From assembly GCA_041393415.1 (NCBI GenBank), contig JAWKKE010000001.1, forward strand, positions 248,001 through 312,000: DNA of 64,000 bases, given 5' to 3'. The stretch's first letter is position 1, and each line of letters opens with the position of its first letter. The position numbers and the translations under genes are program-made. Positions 7,054 through 16,115 of this stretch are shown in pieces. The notes beneath the pieces were generated by a model. It was not told the origin of the DNA and ran no database searches. It saw nothing but the letters and a program-made list of their open reading frames with translations. This stretch comes from Thermoleophilia bacterium. Lineage in GTDB: Bacteria > Actinomycetota > Thermoleophilia > UBA2241.

Positions 7054-8559
7054 ATGCAGCACGGCTACCTGCGCCGCTTCGCCCCCGTCGACGTCCTCAG
7101 CGAGCGGGAGCTCTCGGCCATCCATCAAGCCGCCCTCGAAGTCCTCGAGACGTGCGGCGCCAACATCCGTCACCCGCGCACCCAGGAACTACTCGAAGAG
7201 GCCGGTTGCCGCGTCGACCGCGAGGCGGCGATGGTGCGCATCCCGCCGGCCCTTGCCGAGGAGAGCCTGCGCAGCGTGCCCTCGAGCTATCAGATCGTCG
7301 CCCGCGATCGCGCCATGGACGTGCGCATCGGCGGCGACCGCGTCCACTTCCTGCAGGGCATGGGCATGCGCTACGTCGACACAGAGACGTGGGAGCTGCG
7401 ACCGGCAACTTTGCGCGAGCACGCCGAGGTGCAGATCGTCGGCGACGCGCTGCCCAACGTGCACGTCATGGACGCCCTCTTCAGCTTCACCGATCTCAAG
7501 GGCATCCCCGGCATCATGCAGCAACTCGAGGGCCTGGCCAACGGCTTCCGCTACTCCGTCAAGCCGCAACACTACGGCTACCTCAAGGACTCCGACCAGT
7601 TCGCCATCAAGATGGCGCAGGCGGTCGGGGTGACATTGGACGCGGAGATCGACGTAGCGCCACCGGTCGCCTTCGGCGACGAGGCGCTCGAGGCCATCTG
7701 GCGCTTCGCCGAGTTGGGTTGGTGCGTCTGGGCTTCGCCGGGGGGCCGGGCGGGTGCAACGGCACCCGGCCCACTCGCCTCCGTCCAGGTGCAGTCGTGG
7801 GCCGGCACTATGGCCTTCATCGTCATCACTCAACTCATCAACCCGGGCACGCCGGTCGGACTCCATCCGTGCGACGGCGTCGTCCACGCCAAGTGGGCGC
7901 ACGGCCTGCCCGCCGCGCCCGAAACGTGGTACACGCGAGCCATGACCAACCAGCTCTGCCGCAAGCACGGCATCCCCGTCACAACCGCCTCAGGCTTCTG
8001 CGGGCACGCGAAGATGTTCGACTACCAGGCAGGCATGGAGAAATCGCTGGGCATCCTCACCTCTGTCATGACCGGTAGCCATCTGCACACGCTGCAGGGA
8101 AGCTTCGCCGGCGAGCTCGGCTTCAGCAACGTCCTTCAGGTGCTCGACGAGGAGATCGCCGGCAACGTCGGCCGCTATCTCATGGGCACCGAGATCAACG
8201 ATGAGACCCTGGCCGTCGATGAGGCGCTCGAGGTGGGCACGGCGCCGGCGAGCTTCATGGGCCGTGCGCTCACCCGCCAGTACTGGGTCAAGGACCGCTA
8301 CGAGCCGCTGGTCGCCGACTGGGGGACGCACGTCGATTGGGTCCGCGGCGGCAAGAAGGACATCATCACCCGGGCTCAGGAGAAGGTCGACGCGATCCTT
8401 GCCGAGCACCGTGCGGCGCCGCTCCCCGACGAGCAGAGCGCCGCCGTCGAGGACGTCTTGGCAGAGGCGCGCGACTACTATCGCGACAGCGAGCTCATCG
8501 GCGAGGACGAATGGGCGACGTACCAGGAGACGCTAGCGGCGGCGGATCTACCGCAGTAG
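7054..8559 (+). CDS. MttB-family methyltransferase, divergent, with cysteine at the pyrrolysine position
   Basis: 501 residues from the ATG at 7054, preceded by GAGAGGAGAG. An N-terminal family segment (DVLSERELSAIHQAALEVLE) and the conserved C-terminal region SGFCGHAKMFDYQAGMEKSL identify it. Aligning FCGHAK with the pyrrolysine region of 46341-47810 (A-Pyl-GDAK) places Cys where pyrrolysine would be. The gene is uninterrupted and ends in TAG. It is not a close paralogue of 2781-4223 or 30155-31597 and probably has another substrate, unknown. Expected role: transfer of a methyl group from a methylated amine to the corrinoid protein encoded just upstream. A DUF-like extension rich in acidic residues closes the protein. 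Confidence 0.87.
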   Translation: MQHGYLRRFAPVDVLSERELSAIHQAALEVLETCGANIRHPRTQELLEEAGCRVDREAAMVRIPPALAEESLRSVPSSYQIVARDRAMDVRIGGDRVHFLQGMGMRYVDTETWELRPATLREHAEVQIVGDALPNVHVMDALFSFTDLKGIPGIMQQLEGLANGFRYSVKPQHYGYLKDSDQFAIKMAQAVGVTLDAEIDVAPPVAFGDEALEAIWRFAELGWCVWASPGGRAGATAPGPLASVQVQSWAGTMAFIVITQLINPGTPVGLHPCDGVVHAKWAHGLPAAPETWYTRAMTNQLCRKHGIPVTTASGFCGHAKMFDYQAGMEKSLGILTSVMTGSHLHTLQGSFAGELGFSNVLQVLDEEIAGNVGRYLMGTEINDETLAVDEALEVGTAPASFMGRALTRQYWVKDRYEPLVADWGTHVDWVRGGKKDIITRAQEKVDAILAEHRAAPLPDEQSAAVEDVLAEARDYYRDSELIGEDEWATYQETLAAADLPQ

Positions 8560-8578
8560 CCAGGGCCACGCGACCCGT

Positions 8579-10372
8579 CTACACAGTGGCGCGAATGACG
8601 TCCGGCGTGTCGGCGAGCAGGTTCTTGGTGTAGTCGGCCTGCGGATTGGCGAGAACGGCGTCGGTCGGCCCGGATTCGACGATCTCGCCTTGGTTCATGA
8701 CGACCACCTCCTGCGCCAGACTGCGCACGAGCGGCAGGTGGTGGGTCACGAAGAGCATCGCCACGCCCGTCTCCTGGATGAGCTCGACGAGCAGCTCGAT
8801 GATCGAGGCTTGCACCGAGACATCGAGCGACGACGTCACCTCGTCACAGATGAGCACGTCCGGCTTGGCGGCGAGCGCTCGCGCAATAGCCACGCGCTGG
8901 CGCTCGCCGCCACTCAACTGATCCGGATACACGTTGAGCAGCGAGCTGTCGAGCGAGACCATCTCCAGTGCCTCGACCATGCGCTGCTCAGCCTCGCGAC
9001 GGCTGAGCTTGAAGAAGGTATGCAGTGGCGGCGCCAGTATCTGAGCGATCGAGCGCCGCGGATTCAACGAGCCGTACGGGCTCTGGAAGATGTACTGAAT
9101 CGCCTGCCTGTCGGCGGTCGGCCGCCGGCGCGCGTCGCGTTCGAGGGCGCGGCCACCCAAGGTGATCTCGCCGTCGATACGCCCCGGGTGGATGCCGGCG
9201 ATGCAGCGCGCGATGGTCGTCTTGCCGCTGCCGGATTCCCCAACCAGTGCCAGGCAGCTCCCGGAGCGCACGTCGAGGTCGACGCCGTGCAGCACCTCGT
9301 TCGTGCCGTAGAACGCCGTCACCGCGCGTACCCGCACCACTGCCGCCTCTGTCGAATCGGCAGGCTTCAACTGACGCAGCGAGGCGGCCGCGCCGCCGCC
9401 CATGGTCCCGACCTCGCGCCAGCGCCAGCAGCGCACACGATGGTCCGGATTCGGCCCGTCGTACGGCGGGAAGCTTTCGCGACAGCGATCTTCGACGTAG
9501 TCACAGCGCTCGGCAAACGCGCAACCCTGCGGTCGCCGGCCCGGGAGCGGCGCCCGTCCGGGAATTCCGCGCAAGGAGTGCTTGCCGTAGAGGTCGGGCA
9601 CTGAGGCGATGAGACGACGCGTGTAGGGGTGTGAAGCGCGCGCGAAGATCGTCTCTTTGGGCCCGACTTCCACCAACCGCCCCGCGTACATCACGGCGAT
9701 GCGATCGGCGAGGTTGGCGACCACGGCGAGATCGTGCGTCACATAGAGCGCGGCCACGCTGTACGTCTGCGCAAGCTCGCGTACCGTGCGCAGCACATGC
9801 GCCTGCGTCGTCACATCGAGGCCGGTGGTCGGTTCGTCGAGGACGATCAGCGCCGGCCGGCAAGCAAACGCCATGGCGACAGCCACCCGCTGCTGCTGAC
9901 CGCCGGAGAGCTGGTGCGGGTAGCGACGCAGGAAGGCTTTGTCGTTCGGCAGGAGGACTTCGTCCATCATCTCGCGCACGCGCGCCTGGCGTTCACCGTC
10001 CGAGGCGCCAAAGTCGTGCACCTCGAGGATCTCAAGGAGCTGCGTGCCGATGCGCAGCGCCGGATTCAGCGACATCGACGGGTCCTGCGGCACGTACGAG
10101 ACGACGCTGCCGCGCATCTTGCGCAACTCGGCTGAGCTCAACGAGAGGATGTCACGGCCGGCGATGGTGATCTCGCCGCCGGCCACCACCGCGCCGCGGC
10201 GCTCGTGCACGAGCAGAGCCGTGGCGGCCGTCGTCTTCCCCGAGGCCGACTCGCCGACAAGGCCGAGCACCTCGCCGCTACGAATCGTGAACGAGAGTTC
10301 GGCGTCGATGTCAGCGCCGGTGGACTCGAGCTCGACGCGTAAGTCCCGCACCGAGAGTACGACGTCGCTCAC
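8579..10372 (-). CDS. Oligopeptide-type ABC transporter ATP-binding protein, fused DppD-DppF
   Basis: 597 residues containing two complete ATPase units. The first has GESASGKTT (Walker A) and LSGGQQQR (signature) and ends with the oligopeptide-type C-terminal extension containing GCAFAERC; the second has GESGSGKTT and LSGGERQR. It powers uptake through the two permeases encoded upstream. The start is GTG at 10372, overlapping the TGA of the permease gene in a GTGA arrangement; longer in-frame extension upstream reads through the permease gene and is not credible. Fusion of the two ATPases into one chain also occurs in the second transporter (39318-41147), so the systems are paralogous. Confidence 0.93.
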   Translation of the reverse strand: MSDVVLSVRDLRVELESTGADIDAELSFTIRSGEVLGLVGESASGKTTAATALLVHERRGAVVAGGEITIAGRDILSLSSAELRKMRGSVVSYVPQDPSMSLNPALRIGTQLLEILEVHDFGASDGERQARVREMMDEVLLPNDKAFLRRYPHQLSGGQQQRVAVAMAFACRPALIVLDEPTTGLDVTTQAHVLRTVRELAQTYSVAALYVTHDLAVVANLADRIAVMYAGRLVEVGPKETIFARASHPYTRRLIASVPDLYGKHSLRGIPGRAPLPGRRPQGCAFAERCDYVEDRCRESFPPYDGPNPDHRVRCWRWREVGTMGGGAAASLRQLKPADSTEAAVVRVRAVTAFYGTNEVLHGVDLDVRSGSCLALVGESGSGKTTIARCIAGIHPGRIDGEITLGGRALERDARRRPTADRQAIQYIFQSPYGSLNPRRSIAQILAPPLHTFFKLSRREAEQRMVEALEMVSLDSSLLNVYPDQLSGGERQRVAIARALAAKPDVLICDEVTSSLDVSVQASIIELLVELIQETGVAMLFVTHHLPLVRSLAQEVVVMNQGEIVESGPTDAVLANPQADYTKNLLADTPDVIRATV

Positions 10373-11301
10373 TCGCTCACACCGGTCTTGCGATCGATAC
10401 CGATAATCGCCCGAGCCAAGCCGTCGGAGACCAAGCTCACGGCGATTGTGAGGAGCGCGATCAAGAGCACCGGCACGGCCACCGAGTACGGTTGGATGGC
10501 GATGCCGATGTGGTTCTCGTTGATCATGAGCCCCCAGTCGGCGGCCGGAGGCTGAAGACCGAAACCGAGGAAGCTCAGGGCCGCAATCGTGCCGATCGAG
10601 TACGCCAATCGGAGCCCGAACTCGACAAACATCGGGCTCGTGATGTTGGGGAAGATCTCCGTGAGCATGATCTTCCACTTGGGCACCCCGAGCGCCTCCG
10701 AAGCGAGGATGAAGTCACGACCGACGACTTCAAGCGTTGCGCCGCGCGCCACGCGAGCCACGCGCGGCGCGTGTCCGATCGCCACCGCCAAAGCGATGAG
10801 ATACGGCTGCGACCCCACCGCGGCGACGATGAGCAGCACGAAGACGATGTGCGGGAAGGCCATGATGACGTCGAGAAGGCGCATGACGACGTCGTCGACG
10901 GACCTGCGGCTGTAACCGGCAAACATGCCGAGGAGAATGCCCAGAGTCATCCCGACGACCGTGGCGGAGAGCGCCAGACTGAAGACGGTCCGTCCGCCCC
11001 AGAGCACTCGCGAGAGGACATCGCGCCCCAGCGAGTCGGTGCCGAGCCACGCCGTAGCGCTCGGCAGCTCAAACGTCTGGCCCACGAACTGCGTGGGCGA
11101 GTACGGCGCCGCCAGCGGCCCAAAGACCGCGATGCCGAGGATCAAGAAGAACCCGATCACGCCGATCTTCGTGCGCCGCAAGCCCCACGCCATCTTGGCC
11201 GTCTCGACCCATTCGCGCCGCCGACGCCGACGCACCGGCAGCCGCGAGACCTCCGGCCCTTCCGGCAGAATGGCGACCGATGAGCTCGCGCCGTCGCTCA
11301 T
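10369..11301 (-). CDS. ABC transporter permease (DppC/OppC type)
   Basis: 310 residues. A cytoplasmic arginine-rich N-terminus (RRRRRR near 25) precedes the first membrane span (about 46-66), then a periplasm-facing loop with LGTDSLGRDVLSR and the typical BPD_transp_1 core; ALGVPKWKIMLTEIFPNI is the EAA-type loop that contacts the ATPase. The ATG overlaps the stop of the DppB-type gene (ATGA). Substrate is not readable from the sequence; this family carries di- and oligopeptides, nickel, opines and similar small molecules. Confidence 0.92.
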   Translation of the reverse strand: MSDGASSSVAILPEGPEVSRLPVRRRRRREWVETAKMAWGLRRTKIGVIGFFLILGIAVFGPLAAPYSPTQFVGQTFELPSATAWLGTDSLGRDVLSRVLWGGRTVFSLALSATVVGMTLGILLGMFAGYSRRSVDDVVMRLLDVIMAFPHIVFVLLIVAAVGSQPYLIALAVAIGHAPRVARVARGATLEVVGRDFILASEALGVPKWKIMLTEIFPNITSPMFVEFGLRLAYSIGTIAALSFLGFGLQPPAADWGLMINENHIGIAIQPYSVAVPVLLIALLTIAVSLVSDGLARAIIGIDRKTGVSE

Positions 11302-12266
11302 CGCAGGCCCGTCCGCAGTCGCGGCGTGATGAGAATGGTCAGAATGTCGGCGGCCAGATTCAAGAATACGTAGGTCGCCGCCATGATGAGCGCCAGCGCC
11401 TGGATCACCGGGTAGTCGCGGTTGGCGACAGCTTCGACGAGCGCGCTGCCGATGCCCGGATACGCGAAGAGGTACTCGACCACGACGATGCCGCCGGCGA
11501 GCCAGGCAAGCTGCATCGCGGTCCCTTGAATCGCCGGCACAACCGCGTTGGGCACCGTGTGCCGGCGCATTACCAGTGGCTCCGGCACACCCTTGAGACG
11601 CGCCATGGAGACGTACTCACTCTCCAGCACTTCGATCGTCGAGGCGCGCATCATGCGCACGATGTAGGGCAGGACGGCCAGCGTCAGCGTCAGCACCGGC
11701 AGCACGAACTTGTCGAGCTGCTGCGAGAGCGGTGTGTACTGATCGAGGCGCGCCGTGGCCGGCAGCAGGTGCAGCACCTGCGTCGAGAGGAGAAGGATCG
11801 CGGCGATGCCGATGACGAACTCCGGCATCGCCGACAGCGTCAGCGTACCCAGCGTAACGCCTCCGTCGAGCTTGGTGTCGCGTTTGAGCGCCGTGTAGGC
11901 ACCGATGCCCATGGAGATCGGCACACTCACCAGCGCCGCCAGCACCACGAGAATGGCCGAGTTGTACAGCCGCCGGCCGATCACGTCGCTGACCGGGCGC
12001 TTCATGCCCGCCAGAGATGATCCGAGGTCACCCTGCACCGTGGCGCCAAGCCACGAGAAGTAGCGCGTCACCAGCGGCCGGTCGAGGCCGAGTTGCTCGC
12101 GCAGCTCCGCCAGAGCCTGCGGCGTCGCGCGGGTACCAAGGATCGCCCGCGCGGGATCTCCCGGCAGTGCGTTGGTCGCCAGGAAGATCACCGCCGACAC
12201 GAGAAGCAGCGTGACGAACCCGAGCACGATGCGCCAAGCGATGAGCTTCGCTAGCGGCACGCGCAC
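11298..12266 (-). CDS. ABC transporter permease (DppB/OppB type)
   Basis: 322 residues with a GTG start. First membrane span at about 9-29 followed by LPGDPARAILG, a hallmark of DppB proteins. The EAA-like loop reads LKGVPEPLVMRRHTVPNAV. It pairs with the DppC-type permease in the membrane. It lies 108 bases downstream of the solute-binding protein gene, with a strong hairpin in the gap that probably lowers expression of the membrane and ATPase genes relative to the binding protein. Confidence 0.92.
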   Translation of the reverse strand: MRVPLAKLIAWRIVLGFVTLLLVSAVIFLATNALPGDPARAILGTRATPQALAELREQLGLDRPLVTRYFSWLGATVQGDLGSSLAGMKRPVSDVIGRRLYNSAILVVLAALVSVPISMGIGAYTALKRDTKLDGGVTLGTLTLSAMPEFVIGIAAILLLSTQVLHLLPATARLDQYTPLSQQLDKFVLPVLTLTLAVLPYIVRMMRASTIEVLESEYVSMARLKGVPEPLVMRRHTVPNAVVPAIQGTAMQLAWLAGGIVVVEYLFAYPGIGSALVEAVANRDYPVIQALALIMAATYVFLNLAADILTILITPRLRTGLR

Positions 12267-12297
12267 CGACCTCGAAGAAGCCTAGAGGCGAACGATT

Positions 12298-12335
12298 GGC
12301 CCCGGAGGCCCGCCTGGGGGCGGGCCTCCGGGGCC
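12298..12335 (-). terminator. Strong intercistronic hairpin after the solute-binding protein gene
   Basis: A perfect 17-bp stem (12298-12314 with 12319-12335) closes a TGGG loop. No T-run follows on the minus strand. It lies between the binding-protein stop and the permease start of one operon, so it is more likely a partial terminator or an mRNA-stabilising 3' structure than an operon end. Confidence 0.65.
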
Positions 12336-12374
12336 GTGCATGTCTGCATCAAGAGCACGCGCTTGTACGGCGGG

Positions 12375-13973
12375 CTAGGCCAGCCAAAGCTCGTTGACGA
12401 ACCCGGCGTTGAACGGGATGCCGCTGGCGTCGGGCACCATGCCCTGCACCTGCGTCGTATAGGCATCGACCTGATTGACCCACGCCCAAACATCCCATGG
12501 TCCGATGTCGTAGTCGACCTTGAAGCTCTCGCGGATAAGCTCGTTGCGCTTCGTCTCGTCGATCGTAGCGTACGCCTCGTCGATGCGCTCCCAGTAGCCG
12601 GGCTCTTCCCAGTGAGGCTCGTTCCACGACTTACAGAAACGAGCTTGCGTGAGGTAGGGCCGTGCGGAGTACCAGCCCGGACCATTCGGCCAGGTGAGGT
12701 ACTTGTCGCCCCACAGTGTACCTACATCGAGCTTCTTGATGTTAACGGTCACTCCGGCCGACTTGGCCTGCTCGGCGAAGACCTGCGCAGCCTGCACATG
12801 ACCAGTCCCGACGTCGGCCGTGAGCAGCTCAAAGGTGAGGTCGTTGTCGTACCCGGCCTGCTTGAGCAGCGACTTGGCCTGCTCAATGTCCTGCGTACGC
12901 TGCGGGAAGTCGGTGGGATACACCGGATCGACGATGCCCCACATGTCGTTGCCGACACGGCCGTAGCCCTCGAGCGCCAGGTCGACCATCTGCTGACGAT
13001 CCATGATGAGGCGCATCGCCTGCCGCACGCGCTCGTCCGTCCACGGCTTGACCTGCGTATTCCAGAAGATGTAGTTCCACTTGCCCGTCTCGGACGTGAG
13101 CGTCTTGAAGCCTGCCGCCTCGACCAGCTTCACCTGCGCGGCCGGAAGGTCGGAAGCCGCGTCGAGCTCGCCGCCCTGCAGCGCGTTGACCATAGCCGTG
13201 ACGTCGGCGTAGTCGATAGTCTCGACCTCGTCCACATACGGACCGGTGCCCCAGTAGTCCTTGAACGCCGGGAAGATGCTGCGATCGCCGGGTGTGAAGT
13301 CACCGTAGGTGAACGGACCCGTGCCGACCGGCTTCTTCTCGTTGTAGTCCTGCGGCAGGATGACCGCATGAATGAACGCCAGGCTGTTCATGAAGTCGGC
13401 GTTCGGCTGCTTGAGCACGAACTGCACGGTGAGATCGTCCACCGCCTTGAGCTGAGTGCGGTCCAAGTCGGCGAAGCTCTCCGCAGCGACGTTGGGGTAC
13501 TTCGGGTCGGTGATCATGCGGAACGTGGCGACCACATCCTGGGCGGTAAACGGCTTCCCGTTGTGCCACAGCACGTCCGGACGCAGCTTCACGACCCACT
13601 TCTTCGCGTTCGAGTTGCCTTCCGCGGAGAGCGCCAGAGCGGGTTGGAGCTTGAACTCATGATCGTACTCGAAGAGGTGCTCGAAGAGCTGCCGGCCACG
13701 CAGGTTGTCGGGCTGCGTCATGCCTTGCATCGGGTTGACGACATCGCGTTCGGAGCCGCCGATGACGCCGATGCGCAGGCGGCCGCCCATCGTCGGCGAG
13801 GCGGCCGCGCTGGGCGAGCTCGCCGGCGAGCTGGAGCCGCAGGCCGACAACACCGGCGCCATCGCCGCCCCGGCGCCCAAGATCGTCGCGCCCTTGAGGA
13901 AGTCGCGACGCGTGAACGGGCGCCGTGTTATCTCACGAATGAACCACTGGTTGGAATCCCCATGATCAGCCAC
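12375..13973 (-). CDS. Lipoprotein solute-binding protein, family 5 (peptide/nickel/opine type)
   Basis: 532 residues from GTG 13973, which is seven bases after GGAGG; an ATG at 14006 is weaker. The N-terminus has a twin-arginine signal (TRRDFLKG near 20) and lipobox LSAC near 45, so the mature protein is a lipid-anchored extracytoplasmic receptor probably exported by Tat. The mature part is SBP_bac_5: KWVVKLRPDVLWHNGKPFTA followed by DVVATFRMITD is the family signature. It delivers substrate to the permeases at 10369-12266. Location between two corrinoid-methyltransferase loci suggests the ligand is a methylated compound or peptide used there; this is context only. The stop is TAG. Confidence 0.92.
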   Translation of the reverse strand: MADHGDSNQWFIREITRRPFTRRDFLKGATILGAGAAMAPVLSACGSSSPASSPSAAASPTMGGRLRIGVIGGSERDVVNPMQGMTQPDNLRGRQLFEHLFEYDHEFKLQPALALSAEGNSNAKKWVVKLRPDVLWHNGKPFTAQDVVATFRMITDPKYPNVAAESFADLDRTQLKAVDDLTVQFVLKQPNADFMNSLAFIHAVILPQDYNEKKPVGTGPFTYGDFTPGDRSIFPAFKDYWGTGPYVDEVETIDYADVTAMVNALQGGELDAASDLPAAQVKLVEAAGFKTLTSETGKWNYIFWNTQVKPWTDERVRQAMRLIMDRQQMVDLALEGYGRVGNDMWGIVDPVYPTDFPQRTQDIEQAKSLLKQAGYDNDLTFELLTADVGTGHVQAAQVFAEQAKSAGVTVNIKKLDVGTLWGDKYLTWPNGPGWYSARPYLTQARFCKSWNEPHWEEPGYWERIDEAYATIDETKRNELIRESFKVDYDIGPWDVWAWVNQVDAYTTQVQGMVPDASGIPFNAGFVNELWLA

Positions 13974-14149
13974 TGCCCTGCCTCCGTCAGTCGGTCTCGT
14001 CCCCACTGCACTCTCTCACCCGTCGCGTCGTGCAACCCCCCTATCGTGCTCCCGGCTCATCACGAGCATAGCGCTCCTCCGCGAGGGCTCCACGCCGCTG
14101 CCTGGGTGCGGATTCGCCGTACAGCCACAATGTGAACACGTCAGATGGA

Positions 14150-14178
14150 ACTAAACAGACCACGGTCCGGCTTGTCAA
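14150..14178 (-). promoter_or_regulatory. Putative promoter of the first ABC transporter operon
   Basis: Minus-strand TTGACA (14178-14173), 17 bases, TTTAGT (14155-14150), a close match to the housekeeping consensus. The implied 5' leader is about 165 bases; no riboswitch is recognised in it. Together with the hairpin at 14193-14230 this fills the 319-base gap between the binding-protein gene and the upstream UroD-type gene. Confidence 0.6.
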
Positions 14179-14192
14179 CGGGCACACGACGA

Positions 14193-14230
14193 CGGAGGCC
14201 CCGCCCAGACACGTCCGGGCGGGGCCTCCG
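14193..14230 (-). terminator. Hairpin terminator candidate after the UroD-type gene
   Basis: A perfect 14-bp GC-rich stem (14193-14206 with 14217-14230) around a ten-base loop, 63 bases after the stop at 14293 and just upstream of the next promoter. There is no T-run, as is common in GC-rich actinobacteria. Placement between operons supports transcription termination. Confidence 0.6.
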
Positions 14231-14292
14231 CAGCTCGCGACAGATTCGCGACGGGTGATCGCAGGCGCCAGTCGGGTGCCGGCGCAGTGCGA

Positions 14293-15453
14293 TCAGTACA
14301 TCCCGTACTTCGCTGCCGCCTGCTTCATCGCCACCACGTTCTCGCGCTTGGAGTCCCAAGGCGTCTCGCACTCGGCGCCGAGAACGAAGCCGCCGCCGGG
14401 GGCGCAATCCTCGATCAGCTTCTTGCAGTAGGCGTCGACCTCGTCTGGCGATCCGTAAACCATGAGCGTCGACGGCACGTTGCCGCAGATCCCACAGGTA
14501 CCACCCAGGACCTCCTTGGCCCTCTTCATGTCCGTCTTCTCGAGGTCGAAAAGCAGGCGCCCCTTGGGCAAACCGTCCGCCAGCGTGAGGATCGATTCGA
14601 GGTGCGGGGTGAGATCGTTGTCCCAGTGACACCAAACGTTGAAGCCGCGTGCCACCCACGCGTCGATCATCTTCTTGGCGATCGGGATGTACAGCTTCTT
14701 GTACAGATCCGGCGGCATACCGGGCGGAGCGCCGTTGTAGAAGAAGATGTTCTCGGCCCCGGGCAGTTCGCCGGCGCCCATGTTCAGCGCCTCGTGCGAC
14801 GCCTGCATCACCTCGTAGTCGGCCAGCCAGTCCATGAACTCGAGAAGCTTGTCCGGCATGGTGTACATGTCCATAACGAGCTGGTTGATGCCGCGATACG
14901 ACTGCAGCAGGTCCAGCGGATGTTCGGCGCGACCGCCGATCAGAATCGGAATGCCGGTCTCCGCGTAGAAGCGCCGCCAGACACCTGACCATACCTTGAT
15001 GTGCTCGAACTGGTAGTAGAGGAAGTCGTCGATGCTGCGCTCGTGGATGCCGTTCTTGAGCTCGGTCGAGAACATGATCGTCGAGAAGCCGCGCGCCATG
15101 ACATCGTCGTAATCCTGAATGAGCACCTTCTCGTAGATGCTCGGCAGGTTGCCCTTGGGTGGAAACTCGTCCCAGATGCGCCAGTCGAGAGTGGTCATGT
15201 CCCAGCCCGCGTGCCCAAGCATCCACATGTGATCGACGGTGTTGAGGGCGGGGTGTTGAGCGTCGCCGATGAAGTCGAGGCCGTCGCGACAGGCCTGCAG
15301 GAACTTCTCCGGCTCGGTGAAGAACTCCTTGATCGTGAGGCCGCCCTGACGGGCGACGAAGTACACGGTCATCGGCATGTAGGGCACGCGGTCTGGCTGC
15401 TCGCAGTTCCAGACGGCGCGCATCCGCTCGTAGTGCGTCATCGTCTCAGGCAT
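14293..15453 (-). CDS. UroD-type (MtaA/MtvB-like) methyltransferase
   Basis: 386 residues from the ATG at 15453, which follows GAGGGGG and lies 11 bases after the corrinoid gene; the longer frame to 15501 overlaps that gene. The protein belongs to the uroporphyrinogen-decarboxylase superfamily used as corrinoid methyltransferases: early RMRAVWNCEQPDRVPYMP, central LGHAGWDMTTLDW and C-terminal GGGFVLGAECETP ending KYGMY. The zinc-site HxC triad of MtaA/MtbA is not obvious: the corresponding region reads WCHWDND, followed later by TCGICG. It may act as the substrate-specific enzyme for its adjacent corrinoid protein or as the second methyltransferase to folate. Methyl donor unknown. Confidence 0.85.
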   Translation of the reverse strand: MPETMTHYERMRAVWNCEQPDRVPYMPMTVYFVARQGGLTIKEFFTEPEKFLQACRDGLDFIGDAQHPALNTVDHMWMLGHAGWDMTTLDWRIWDEFPPKGNLPSIYEKVLIQDYDDVMARGFSTIMFSTELKNGIHERSIDDFLYYQFEHIKVWSGVWRRFYAETGIPILIGGRAEHPLDLLQSYRGINQLVMDMYTMPDKLLEFMDWLADYEVMQASHEALNMGAGELPGAENIFFYNGAPPGMPPDLYKKLYIPIAKKMIDAWVARGFNVWCHWDNDLTPHLESILTLADGLPKGRLLFDLEKTDMKRAKEVLGGTCGICGNVPSTLMVYGSPDEVDAYCKKLIEDCAPGGGFVLGAECETPWDSKRENVVAMKQAAAKYGMY

Positions 15454-15464
15454 AGCGCACCCCC

Positions 15465-16115
15465 TCAGTTCGCCGCGGCCGTCGTGGATGCGTCGAGCCA
15501 CTCGAGCATGCGCTCGACGCCCTCGTTGGCGTCCAGGGCGACGTGGTCGGCGCCCAGGTCGGCGGCGCTCAGATCGATCACCGTACCGCCGCCGACGACG
15601 ACCTTGAGATCGCTGCGCACGCCGGCATCGTCGAGCGCCTCGATGGTCGCCTTGAACTGAGGAATGGCGGCAGTGAGCAGAGCCGACATGCCGACGACGT
15701 CCGGGTCGAACTCCTGAGCGGCGGCGATGAAGCGATCGGCCGGCACGTCCACGCCGAGGTCCATGACCTCGACGCCGCGTGCCTCGAGCAGCACCTTGAC
15801 GATGCTCTTGCCCAAGTCGTGGATGTCACCGGCTACCGTGCCGAGCAGCACCTTGCCGCGCGACTCGCCGCTGCCGTACATCTCCTGCAGCTTGGGGTTG
15901 ATGAGCTGCGCGGCCTCACCGAAGACTTGGGCCGCGCGAATGAGTTCGATGAGAAAGTACTCGCCGCGATCGAACTTGTCGCCGACCTCCTGCAGACCGA
16001 GGCGCGCCTCGTCGATGAGCTCCATGGGGTCGCGGCCGGCGTCCAGCTCCGCCGCGACGATGCTCCGTGTCTTGTCGCCGTCGAGAGCGGCGATGGCATC
16101 GCTTACCGCGCCCAT
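15465..16115 (-). CDS. Methyltransferase corrinoid protein
   Basis: 216 residues from ATG 16115, chosen because GGGGGAAGAGCC precedes it; an in-frame ATG at 16136 would overlap the upstream gene more. The B12-binding half carries GDIHDLGKS, SALLTAAIPQFK and GGGT. The cap domain is typical. It overlaps the small gene upstream by 13 bases and is followed after 11 bases by its UroD-type partner, so three genes are co-translated. It ends with an alanine/threonine-rich tail. Confidence 0.92.
   Translation of the reverse strand: MGAVSDAIAALDGDKTRSIVAAELDAGRDPMELIDEARLGLQEVGDKFDRGEYFLIELIRAAQVFGEAAQLINPKLQEMYGSGESRGKVLLGTVAGDIHDLGKSIVKVLLEARGVEVMDLGVDVPADRFIAAAQEFDPDVVGMSALLTAAIPQFKATIEALDDAGVRSDLKVVVGGGTVIDLSAADLGADHVALDANEGVERMLEWLDASTTAAAN

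Noticed and set aside
12298..12335. Operon-ending terminator splitting the binding protein from its permeases
   Set aside because: No T-run and no second promoter is visible before dppB, and the paralogous operon has a hairpin in the same place; more likely a partial or stabilising structure.
13974..14149. Riboswitch in the leader of the first transporter operon
   Set aside because: No conserved aptamer blocks were recognised in this stretch.
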